Source: Phytophthora colocasiae
Taxonomy: Eukaryota > Oomycota > Peronosporomycetes > Peronosporales > Peronosporaceae
DNA: 64,000 bases
Reading direction: 5' to 3'
Assembly (NCBI GenBank): GCA_018806915.1
Contig: JAGKQI010000083.1
Location: 496,001 to 560,000, forward strand
Below, piece by piece: positions 1 to 8,400 of the stretch; position 1 is the first letter of the stretch, and each line of letters starts with the position of its first letter. A program made the translations under genes and the position numbers. Below the pieces are notes generated by a model. The model searched no databases, was not told where the DNA came from, and worked only from the letters and a program-made list of their open reading frames with translations.

Positions 1-384
1 TGAAGTGAGTAGGAGGAAGTAAATCCAAAAGTGAGTTTATTGAGTTAGCCCGCATTCACTAATCTACCCTTGCTCTCCTTGAGCTCCCCTTGTAGACCTT
101 TGTGAAACGGGAACGCTTGATGTAACGGGAACGCCTTGTGAAACGGGAACGCTTGATGTAACGGGAACGATTGATGTAACGGGAACGATTTGTGCACATC
201 TTGAGATCAGCAAATTGAAGTTCTCGTCCAATCAGAATAGTGTATCCAAGGTAGACCGCCAACCGTATTGCAGCATCCACGCGTCTTCCACTGTTGTCCT
301 CACTTGGCACGCGTTGTGCGCGTGAAAGCTGCGTGCTTCGAGGTAGGGACCCAGTATAGGAGACGGCGAAGTGCAATCTCAACA
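1..384 (-). repeat. 3' LTR of the Copia element
   Basis: This is the left long terminal repeat, matching 4439-4822 with one visible difference. It may begin exactly at the window edge. It contains an internal run of short repeats built on AACGGGAACG (about 105-190). Confidence 0.93.
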
Positions 385-391
385 CCCCCAC

Positions 392-2143
392 TCAATTCGA
401 CGTCTCGAACTTGGGAATGACGTTGCTGCGTTCCATCAAGTAGCGCAACGTCTTGGAAGAGAGGCCCTTGGTCAAGTAGTCCGCTAGTTGGTTCTTAGAC
501 TCCTGGTAGGTCAGCTCAACCTCGCCACTGGCAATCTTCTCTCGGATGAAATGGTAGCGAATGTCGATGTGCTTGGTGCGAGCTTGATAACCGACATTCT
601 TCAAAGCCATGGCACCCTGGTTGTCCTCGTAGATCACCGTAGGGTCCACTTGCTTTGCACCAATGTCCTTGAGTAGTCGACGCAGCCACACTACTTCTTT
701 GATGCACTCACTCAGAGCCATGTACTCTGCCTCAGTAGAACTCAGTGCGACCGTCTTCTGGAACGTCGAACGCCACACCACCGGAGCACCACACATCATG
801 AGCATCATTCCGCTCACTGAGCGTCTGTCGTCACGGTTACCGGCCCAGTCAGCATCCGAGTAAGCCGTCATCTCAGTTCCCAGTAGGCCATCGTACATGA
901 TACCCACTTCCTTGGTCTTCAGCAGGTAGCGCACCACCTTGATTCCCGCATTCCAATGCGCCTCACCTGGGTTTTCCAGGAAGCGACTCAACTTGGCAAC
1001 AGCAACCGCAATGTCAGGTCGTGTTCCGCATGTCAGATACATGAGGCTACCGATGAGCGATCGGTAGGGCCTTGACTTCACCTTGGCCTTGTACTCCTCT
1101 GTCTGCGTGCCGTCGTCCTTGGTCAAGTGAAGACTTGGATCCAGTGGCATCAGGCTTGGCTTCGCGTTTTCTTGACCGAATTTCTTGATGATCGACTCTG
1201 TATATGCGCGTTGAGAGATGGCCAATGTTTTATTGTCCATATCGTAGTCGATCTCAATCCCGAGAATAAATCGAGCGCGTCCGAGGTCCTTGATCCGGAA
1301 TTTGTCCGCGATGCCAGCCTTCACTGACGCGATGACACCCTTGTCCTTTGAAGCAATCAGCATGTCGTCGACGTAAAGACACACGATACATTCATCGTCA
1401 CCATCACCTCGGGTGTATACACAGGGATCAGCATCAGCCGCCTTGAAACCCATGTCTTTTAAGTGACCATCGATCGTCTCGTTCCAAACACGAGATGCTT
1501 GCTTCAGGCCATACAAACTTTGCAGGAGTAGGCAGACGACGTCTTCTTCACCTTCAGCATCGGCCATCGTCAGGAGCTCACGCAGACCTTCAGGCAATTC
1601 CATGTAAATCTCTTCGTCGAGCTTTCCATACAGGAACGCCGTATCCACGTCGCATTGCTCGATCTCAAATCCTTCAGCACAGCACTTAGCCAGCACAACA
1701 CGGATCGAATTCAGGTATGCCACTGGCGCGTACGTCTCTTCATAGTCAATCCCGTGACGCTGAGAGTACCCCTTGGCGACGAGACGAGCCTTATGCCGGG
1801 TCACTTCTCCTTTCTCGTTGCGCTTCAACGCGAACACCCACCGACATCCGATCGGGCGCTGGTGAGCCGGTCTTGGTACCAGCTTCCATGTCTTGTTTGC
1901 AGTAAGTGACTCCAATTCACTTGCAATTGCCTTCTTCCATTCATCGCTATCCTCGCCTGACGTCGCCTCTGTATACGTCTTGGGGACTTCCTCCGATGCA
2001 GCCATAGCTTGGCCACCTTCAAGTGCGAGCAGTTCGCCACTTGGTTTAACCCTTTCTTGTGTCATCTTCTGACGCTTGGTCCCCGTGGTTGACGGCAGGA
2101 TAATCTGCTTCTTGGTTGCGCCAGCCTCTTCCAGGATCGTCAA
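392..2143 (-). CDS. Copia Pol, reverse transcriptase and RNase H part
   Basis: This is the downstream frame of the retrotransposon polyprotein. It shows the Copia reverse transcriptase pattern: an early GCRWVFALKRN block, then ARLVAKGYSQ, LYGLKQASRVW and the catalytic YVDD box. A C-terminal RNase H region follows, with SSTEAEYMALSE, EDNQGA and the KHIDIRYHFIRE block typical of Copia. The frame has no ATG start of its own near 2143, and it overlaps the gag-integrase frame by 98 bases in another phase. It was therefore probably once continuous with that frame and is now separated by a one-base frame change in the spacer between integrase and reverse transcriptase. Programmed frameshifting is possible but not typical of Copia. 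It ends with TGA seven bases before the 3' LTR. Confidence 0.92.
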   Translation of the reverse strand: MTILEEAGATKKQIILPSTTGTKRQKMTQERVKPSGELLALEGGQAMAASEEVPKTYTEATSGEDSDEWKKAIASELESLTANKTWKLVPRPAHQRPIGCRWVFALKRNEKGEVTRHKARLVAKGYSQRHGIDYEETYAPVAYLNSIRVVLAKCCAEGFEIEQCDVDTAFLYGKLDEEIYMELPEGLRELLTMADAEGEEDVVCLLLQSLYGLKQASRVWNETIDGHLKDMGFKAADADPCVYTRGDGDDECIVCLYVDDMLIASKDKGVIASVKAGIADKFRIKDLGRARFILGIEIDYDMDNKTLAISQRAYTESIIKKFGQENAKPSLMPLDPSLHLTKDDGTQTEEYKAKVKSRPYRSLIGSLMYLTCGTRPDIAVAVAKLSRFLENPGEAHWNAGIKVVRYLLKTKEVGIMYDGLLGTEMTAYSDADWAGNRDDRRSVSGMMLMMCGAPVVWRSTFQKTVALSSTEAEYMALSECIKEVVWLRRLLKDIGAKQVDPTVIYEDNQGAMALKNVGYQARTKHIDIRYHFIREKIASGEVELTYQESKNQLADYLTKGLSSKTLRYLMERSNVIPKFETSN

Positions 2144-4403
2144 TTTCGTCGATGTTACGAGTACGCGAACGAGTAATCATGGGATGGGTGGACTCGTAAG
2201 GGATGATTTGACTGTTCACGTCACGTTGAAGTGGAATGACGTCAGCACCTTCAACAACGACCGGAACAATCTCCATTGAACCCTTGGACGGTTGTCCACT
2301 CATGACAGGCACGTTGGTTGCTGGTTCATCTTCATCCTGTACCATGAGGTGCTGGGGATTGGTCGTTTCGATGAACTTCACAGTGCGAACGATTTGCACC
2401 TTACCCGTTGACACATTGAGGACTCGGTAGTCCTTCACACCATCCTCGTATCCAAGGAAACGACATTTGAACGCTTTGGCATCCAACTTGCGACGCTTCT
2501 CGTCGGGGATGTGAGCGTAGCCAAGAGCACCAAACACCTTGACGTTCCTGAGCTGTGGCTTCGATTTGTGCACAATCTCGAACGGTGTCTTCACAGTCAC
2601 CGAGTTGGGGATCCGATTGATGATCCACGCAGCAGTGTTGACCGCCTCGGCCCACCACTTCTTGTTGACGCTCTCATGGTAGAGCAGACAACGAGCCATC
2701 TCCACGAGGCTCCGGTTCATGCGCTCAGCCAGACCGTTCTGCTGAGGCGTGTATGGCACCGTCTTCTCATGCTTGATGCCATGCTGGTTGAGGAACGCCT
2801 TGAACTGGCGACCGGTGTATTCACCACCATTGTCCGAACGCAGACGCTTGATACTCTTGCCCGTAGCGTTCTCCATCGCTGCCTTGTAGATTTTGAACTT
2901 GGACAGCACCTCCGACTTCGCTTTCATGAAGTGGACGGTCACGTGACGTGAGTAGTCGTCAATGAATGTCACAACGTACGTGCAACCACCAGGTGCCCTC
3001 GTCTGCATCGGACCCATCACGTCCGTATGCACCAGTTCAAGCACACCTGCACTCTTGACGACCTTCTCCGGATGCCTTGGATAGTCGTCAGCTTTCATCT
3101 TGCCCATGCAGCAGCCAGCGCATACGTCGTCCCCAGGGACTCCACCCGTAATGCGAGGCACTCCTTCTGCCATGGTAAGTAGTTTCTCATAACGCTTGAA
3201 CGGGATGTGGCCGAGTCGGGCGTGCACAACAGCCCATGGCTCCTTACGAGTGGTCGTTGCAGCATGACACACCTCGTCCCCCACTGTCTTCAGCTTGTAG
3301 ACATTTCCACAGCGCTTAGCTTCCATCACAGTAGCGTCCCCGTAGCGAAAGGTACACTTGTCCTTGCTGAACTGGGCGACGACTCCTTTCTCGGCCAGCT
3401 TCGACACCGAGATGAGGCTTCCTTCAACTTCTGGGATGTACAGGACATCCGACAGCTTGACAGACTTCCCGTCCATCAGCTTCAACCCGACGGTGCCCTT
3501 TGCAACTGCGTCGATTTTCGAGCCATCCGCGATCGTGATGCGGACTGGCGTCTTCAGCTCCTTCATGGGCACAAACTTGTCCCGGACGCTGGTCATGTGC
3601 GAACTTGCACCAGAGTCGACGAGCCATTCACTCTTGGTCATCGCACTCGTAGCCATGAACGAGAAGTCGTCGGACGCTTCCTCTTGCGCAGCTTGCCCTC
3701 GTTCTTGGTCGGCTTTCTTCTTGCGGCACTCGAACTCTCGGTGCCCTTGCTTCTTGCAGTAGAAGCACTTGCCGTTGAAGCGACGCTTGCCCCCGAAGTC
3801 CTTCTTCTTCGTAGCGAAAGCCTTCTCTTGAGCCGATGACGATTCATCCGAAGCTTGAACACCAGAGAGAGCTTGAATCGCGTAGGCCAGCGACACGTTT
3901 GGCGTATTCTCGAGGACAGTACATATCATCTTGTACTCGTCCGTCAGACTGCCAAGGAGCAACACGAGCTGGCGAGTCTCATCCAGAGTCTCACCGATCG
4001 TCTCCATCTGGAGAATGATCTCCTTGAACTGATCGACGTGGGAAGCGAACTTGGTCCCGGGCTCCATCTTGAAGTTGTTCAACTTCTTGGTGACGTGAAG
4101 CCGGTTCTTGAGCGTCTTCTTGTTGAAGTGCTCCTCGAGCATCGTCCACGCCTCAGCGGCAGTCAGTGCTCCACGGACGTAGACTTGGTACGTGAGACTC
4201 ACGTCTCCAGCGATAACACCAAGTGCCTTCAGATCGTTGGTCTTCCATTCCGCCGTGGAGCGATCACTCACTTGGTCGAACTCGGGCTTGATAATCTGCG
4301 GTAGCAGTCCCTTCCGAGCGAGCTTCATCCGCATGTTGAACTCCCAGTGGAAGTAGTTGTCTTCCACGAGCTTGTCGATGTTGTCGGCGTAGCTTGGGCT
4401 CAT
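2046..4403 (-). CDS. Copia Gag-protease-integrase
   Basis: I chose the ATG at 4403, 35 bases inside the 5' LTR, because it begins an MSPSYADN gag start; the open frame extends a little further upstream. In order it carries a gag region, a CCHC zinc knuckle (CFYCKKQGHREFEC), an aspartic protease site (WLVDSGASSHM), and an integrase with a His-His-Cys-Cys zinc finger (HARLGHI and CAGCCMGKMK), the HTDVMGPM block, the catalytic RSDNGGEY segment and the YTPQQNGLAERMNR segment with the third acidic residue. The frame stops at 2046 in the integrase-reverse transcriptase spacer, 98 bases after the Pol frame has opened in a different phase. All recognised catalytic motifs are present, so decay is slight. 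Confidence 0.92.
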   Translation of the reverse strand: MSPSYADNIDKLVEDNYFHWEFNMRMKLARKGLLPQIIKPEFDQVSDRSTAEWKTNDLKALGVIAGDVSLTYQVYVRGALTAAEAWTMLEEHFNKKTLKNRLHVTKKLNNFKMEPGTKFASHVDQFKEIILQMETIGETLDETRQLVLLLGSLTDEYKMICTVLENTPNVSLAYAIQALSGVQASDESSSAQEKAFATKKKDFGGKRRFNGKCFYCKKQGHREFECRKKKADQERGQAAQEEASDDFSFMATSAMTKSEWLVDSGASSHMTSVRDKFVPMKELKTPVRITIADGSKIDAVAKGTVGLKLMDGKSVKLSDVLYIPEVEGSLISVSKLAEKGVVAQFSKDKCTFRYGDATVMEAKRCGNVYKLKTVGDEVCHAATTTRKEPWAVVHARLGHIPFKRYEKLLTMAEGVPRITGGVPGDDVCAGCCMGKMKADDYPRHPEKVVKSAGVLELVHTDVMGPMQTRAPGGCTYVVTFIDDYSRHVTVHFMKAKSEVLSKFKIYKAAMENATGKSIKRLRSDNGGEYTGRQFKAFLNQHGIKHEKTVPYTPQQNGLAERMNRSLVEMARCLLYHESVNKKWWAEAVNTAAWIINRIPNSVTVKTPFEIVHKSKPQLRNVKVFGALGYAHIPDEKRRKLDAKAFKCRFLGYEDGVKDYRVLNVSTGKVQIVRTVKFIETTNPQHLMVQDEDEPATNVPVMSGQPSKGSMEIVPVVVEGADVIPLQRDVNSQIIPYESTHPMITRSRTRNIDEIDDPGRGWRNQEADYPAVNHGDQASEDDTRKG

Positions 4404-4438
4404 AACCAATTGAGAGTATAGCGAACGAGGCTTGATAG

Positions 4439-4822
4439 TGAAGTGAGTAGGAGGAAGTAAATCCAAAAGTGAGTTTATTGAGTTAGCCCGCATTCACTAA
4501 TCTACCCTTGCTCTCCTTGAGCTCCCCTTGTAGACCTTTGTGAAACGGGAACGCTTGATGTAACGGGAACGCCTTGTGAAACGGGAACGCTTGATGTAAC
4601 GGGAACGATTGATGTAACGGGAACGATTTGTGCACATCTTGAGATCAGCAAATTGAAGTTCTCGTCCAATCAGAATAGTGTATCCAAGGTAGACCGCCAA
4701 TCGTATTGCAGCATCCACGCGTCTTCCACTGTTGTCCTCACTTGGCACGCGTTGTGCGCGTGAAAGCTGCGTGCTTCGAGGTAGGGACCCAGTATAGGAG
4801 ACGGCGAAGTGCAATCTCAACA
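4439..4822 (-). repeat. 5' LTR of the Copia element
   Basis: This is the right copy of the 384 bp long terminal repeat and the promoter-bearing LTR for the minus-strand element. It abuts the interrupted effector gene at 4823. Confidence 0.93.
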
Positions 4823-5051
4823 TCTTTTGAGCATCCGCAAACCTCACTGCTTGCCTCTCCTTGCTGGAGAACTTGGTGATGAGATCGGTCAGTTTAGAGC
4901 CCAACCCAGCTCTCTCCTCGATATGTTCTTCTTTGGTGACACGTAGGGCCCTTCTACCACTGGGGTTGAGACGAAGGACAGTCGATGCGGCGCGATCGGC
5001 GCTGACGAGGAGCATTAACGTCGTCAGCAGTAGAACGTGATAGCAACGCAT
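4823..5051 (-). pseudogene. 5' part of an RXLR effector gene, cut by the Copia insertion
   Basis: The frame starts at an ATG at 5051 and encodes a hydrophobic signal peptide, an RXLR tetrapeptide (RALR) and an EER motif. After 76 codons it runs straight into the 5' LTR. The same stretch is found intact in opposite orientation in the gene at 6991-7731, matching up to position 7219 there, so the two are inverted duplicates. The rest of this copy would lie to the left of the window. Reading on into the LTR gives a chimeric frame to 4497 that I regard as meaningless. Without its C-terminal effector domain this copy is presumably dead. Confidence 0.85.
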
Positions 5052-5375
5052 GATCAGGTGAGTGTTTGCTGGCAAATTGCGGAGTGAGCACACGTGTGGG
5101 ATGTTTGATCACGGTAGTCAGTGAATGAATGGATAGCTTCTCTCCAGGGGTGATATGCTGGCCCAGCATACTTGAAAGTTTCATGGTCCTATGTTCAAGG
5201 GCTGACTCGTTGTGGGGTCCGGCTATAAAACCTTGAGGAAGATTCCTCTCTACCGTTCCTGTATTGCATCGTGCAGTCTTCGTGTATAATGACTTAAATT
5301 AATGACACAACGCCAGGTTCAGAGTGGACTCCACTAGAGTCTCCACTGGAGACAGCACATGCACTGGAGACTCTC

Positions 5376-6664
5376 TGTATACCATTGATATATTCGTCGA
5401 AGTCCTTCGACAACTTGGTTTCGAACCCCCGACGGCTGAAGTTTTACCTCCTCCTGAACATCGAATTTGGATTCCTTGTACGTAATGGTCAAGTGATTTC
5501 CAGTTTTGATATCTTAAGTCTAAGTTAGCAAAACGAGAAGTCCGATAACTGTTAATCAACTAGGCCTCATCAACACCAATCTTTTCCGAACACAGCTCAC
5601 ATGAAATAGTCTTAGTGAGACTAATTACCGTAGACAATGTACCTTTTCCCAGGCTAAATGGAACAAGCAAAGTGGTTTTGTTCTAAGGAAATTGAAGTTG
5701 ATTAACTGGTTATTCCTGGTTGCTACTACTTGGCTTGGCTATTGAATTCTGATTGTGATTGTGAATTGTTTGAATGGGATATTGAATGCAAATCATTTCT
5801 TATCATCCGGAAAGTAAGTCCCCGGAGGGACTCGAACGCCTGCCAAGTGCGTAGCTTTGTGGTGCGTTGACCAGTGGACCGCCAGGAGGCGCATGGTTTT
5901 GTTCTAAGGTGTCGAACAAAGTGGCTAAGTACGATTCTTTTCCTAATCAAACCTAATTTGCCAGTCTTTTTTAAAAAAATCGACGAAAAAAGAGCACAGT
6001 AAGAATCCATTTAAGTACGCCATCGCACTTTATCAGATCACACAGTGAATTCAAGTGAATTGCTGGCCAAGGTCGTACCGCGGAAGTTTGAAGCAAGATA
6101 AATAAAAGATGTTACTGAGGTATGCTAGGACTTCTTCATTTGCCAATCGGTCGTCATTGACGTGGCGATTGATGCTTTTTCCTGAGTCTCGTGACATTCA
6201 AAGCTTCAAGAACAGGAAAGGTTATGTAAGATGTTCCGTCCGGTTTTTCCAGTAACCCCACGAGTGGGGTTTTTAAGCTGATAAAACGCGTTTCCTGAAT
6301 ACACGAAATGCTTGGATATCAAGGGTTTGGTTTGTGACGTAAACATGATGGTAACTGCATTGATGACTCTCCTAGTTCCAATCCTTAACAGGATCACGCT
6401 CGAAGCAGATGATCAATCTTCTAATCTTGGATACAGCACATGCACTGTGTTGGTTTTTGTAGAGAATGTTGAATTGTGAAAGACCAACTTGGTCCTTCTT
6501 ACGATGAGGGAAAACCATGACCACCGCAACAACGGTTGGTCTGGACGAAAACCTCAGCTAGCTACGAGTTAACCCAAGTCCTCCTCAACTGCAACACTAT
6601 GGTCCCATCTTGAAGAGTGCTAGTACATGTATAATACATGTCCACGCTGAAATCCAACACACTG
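5376..6664. other. Spacer between inverted arms, no gene seen
   Basis: This is AT-rich sequence with only short, unconvincing reading frames. It contains the tRNA-like SINE head annotated separately at 5822-5895. I see no other recognisable element. Confidence 0.6.
5822..5895 (-). mobile_element. tRNA-derived SINE head or tRNA-like relic
   Basis: Read on the minus strand, this stretch has an A-box-like TGGCGGTCCACTGG near its 5' end and a B-box-like GCGTTCGAGTCC about 45 bases later. It ends in a CTCCGGGG segment where the T-arm and acceptor stem of a tRNA would lie. The acceptor stem does not pair properly, so this is not a working tRNA gene. The core CCTCCTGGTGGTCCACTGG recurs in complement at about 7923-7946. 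That suggests a dispersed, internally promoted element. Confidence 0.45.
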
Positions 6665-6990
6665 GAGACCCTCCAGTGCATGTGCTGTCTCCAGTGGAGA
6701 CTCTAGTGGAGTCCACTCTGAACCTGGCATTGTGTCATTAATTTAAGTCATTCTACACGAAGACTGCACAATGCAATACAGGAACGGTAGAGAGGAATCT
6801 TCCTCAAGGTTTTATAGCCGGACCCCACAACGAGTCAGCCCTTGAACATAGGACCATGAAACTTTCAAGTATGCTGGGCCAGCATATCACCCCCTGGAGA
6901 GAAGCTATCCATTCATTCACTGACTACCGTGATCAAGCAATCCCACACGTGTGCTCACTCCGCAATTTGCCAGCATACACTCACCTGATC

Positions 6991-7731
6991 ATGCGTTACT
7001 ACCACGTTCTACTGCTGACGACGTTAATGCTCCTCGTCAGCGCCGAACGCGCCGCATCGACTGTCCTTCGTCTCAACTCCAGTGGTAGAAGGGCCCTACG
7101 TGCCACCAAGGAAGAACATATCGAGGAGAGAGCTGGGTTGGGCTCTAAACTGACCGATCTCATCACCAAGTTCTCCAGTAAGGAGAAACAAGCGGTGAGG
7201 TTCGCGGATGCTCAAAAGACCGACGAGTTCGTGCTGGAGGCCTTTAAACTGAAGGGGTTAACGGGAGCCCGACTCAAGCTGGACAAGAAGTACAAGTACT
7301 TCGAGCAGTTCAAGAAGGTCAAGGAGTCAAACCAAATCACGGCCTGGATAAAGGCAGAAACCCCCACTTCTACTGTCTGGAGGACGTCGGGATTCGGCAA
7401 TGTCCGCACAATCGACGATATCCTCGCGGTTGAGCCTACTGAAGCCTTCCAAATGTACTCGCGATTCTTGGAACGGTACGACAGTGCTGTGATTCTGAAG
7501 GCTCACAAGAATAAAACGCCAATTCCAGTGATTAGCGACGACTTGACGTGGGCGGAGAAGACCGTGAGAGCGGCAAATTGGGTTGGAACAGACAGATCCA
7601 GAGCCTTTGCCAAAGCTGCGTTGGGTCTTGACAATTTAACTCCCGCTGAGATCGGGAAAGCCAAAAACTACGAGTTTTACCTCATCTTTCTGCAAGGTCG
7701 CTTGGAGCAACTGGAAAACAAACTGGTATGA
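6991..7731 (+). CDS. Secreted RXLR-EER effector protein
   Basis: The protein is 246 residues and intron-free. I chose the ATG at 6991 because it opens directly onto a signal peptide (about residues 1-18); an upstream in-frame ATG at 6856 would bury it behind 45 extra residues. The RXLR motif is RALR at 34-37, followed by an acidic stretch ending in EER at 45-47. In this family these features mark proteins secreted by the pathogen and delivered into plant cells. The C-terminal region has repeated alpha-helical blocks with Trp and Tyr positions like those of the WY/LWY fold. It resembles the effector at 25135-25890 (shared FV-A-K and KNY-FY-FL blocks). The host target is unknown. An interrupted inverted copy lies at 4823-5051. 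Confidence 0.88.
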   Translation: MRYYHVLLLTTLMLLVSAERAASTVLRLNSSGRRALRATKEEHIEERAGLGSKLTDLITKFSSKEKQAVRFADAQKTDEFVLEAFKLKGLTGARLKLDKKYKYFEQFKKVKESNQITAWIKAETPTSTVWRTSGFGNVRTIDDILAVEPTEAFQMYSRFLERYDSAVILKAHKNKTPIPVISDDLTWAEKTVRAANWVGTDRSRAFAKAALGLDNLTPAEIGKAKNYEFYLIFLQGRLEQLENKLV

Positions 7732-8400
7732 AAGATGACCGTAACAACCGAGGCTCTACATAAGCTTATAATGCAACTTCAGTAGTTGTGTGGTAGTTGA
7801 ATGGACTAAGGTAAAAAAAAAATCGGCATCTACTTATGCGTTGACAAAAAGTGTGACATTTCTGATAATTTTTTGTTGGGCCTCCTTGGACTATTGAATT
7901 CTGAAGGTTTTGGCTGTGATTACACCAGTGGACCACCAGGAGGCCCAAACACGTTCCACGCAACGTGGAGACTGCGCAATGACATTTACTTCGGCGAAAC
8001 ACAATTTCGAAGCCGTTATCATTTCTTGTTTCGACACTCACCGGATTGGAATACCAGCGAAGCGCTTAATCGACTTACGTGTTTGGGTTTTGAGCCCGAA
8101 CGTACCGAATTGCTTATGGATTCCGCGAAATTAGAATTGATACAAACGTAGTAGCATAGGTCTGCAAGACGACTGTCCGCTAAATATTAATCAACGACTT
8201 TCTTCTTCTTCTTACGTTCACAAACCAAGAAAGTCTGACTACTGTACTGTACCTGTATGAATTTGCTTAAGAAACATTCTTTGCATATCGCATCAGCATC
8301 TTGCATTTGTTCATTATATTTTGTTTTCGGTTCCGTAGCACATTAGACACAAAAATGCATCTACCAGTACGTAACTTCACTCTCCGCCCTACGAGTTTGC
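7732..8400. other. Intergenic, no gene seen
   Basis: A short imperfect hairpin is formed by TTGGGCCTCC at 7876-7885 and its complement GGAGGCCCAA at 7940-7949. The second arm overlaps the SINE-like core described at 5822-5895. Two short overlapping frames at 7873-8151 have no recognisable content. Confidence 0.5.

Larger units (their letters stand above)
1..4822 (-). mobile_element. Copia-type LTR retrotransposon, nearly complete
   Basis: Two direct repeats of 384 bp (1-384 and 4439-4822) flank minus-strand coding frames in the order gag, protease, integrase, reverse transcriptase, RNase H, which is the Ty1/copia order. On the coding strand each repeat starts TGTTG and ends in CA. A purine-rich tract (complement of 385-393, GAGTGGGGG) lies just before the 3' LTR. 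I saw only one difference between the two LTRs (position 262 versus the matching base in the right copy), so the insertion is recent. The left flank lies outside the window, so the target duplication cannot be checked; the right flank is TCTTT at 4823-4827. The element sits inside an RXLR effector gene copy. Confidence 0.95.
4823..7219. repeat. Inverted duplication around the RXLR genes
   Basis: The left arm (4823 to about 5375) and right arm (about 6665 to 7219) are reverse complements with scattered differences. They include the promoter, 5' leader and first 76 codons of the effector gene. The outer end of the left arm is hidden by the Copia insertion. The spacer is about 1.3 kb. Near the inner ends (5330-5372 and 6662-6712) there are short nested palindromes built on CTCCAGTGGAGACTC. 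Confidence 0.85.

Noticed and set aside
2511..3839. Plus-strand frames of 130-210 codons opposite the Copia polyprotein
   Set aside because: They are antisense shadows of the gag-integrase frame; no family content.
4497..5093. 198-codon frame running from the effector start into the LTR
   Set aside because: It is an accidental joint across the Copia insertion; the second half is LTR sequence.
5822..5895. Functional tRNA gene
   Set aside because: The B-box is good, but the acceptor and D stems do not pair, so I call it only tRNA-like.
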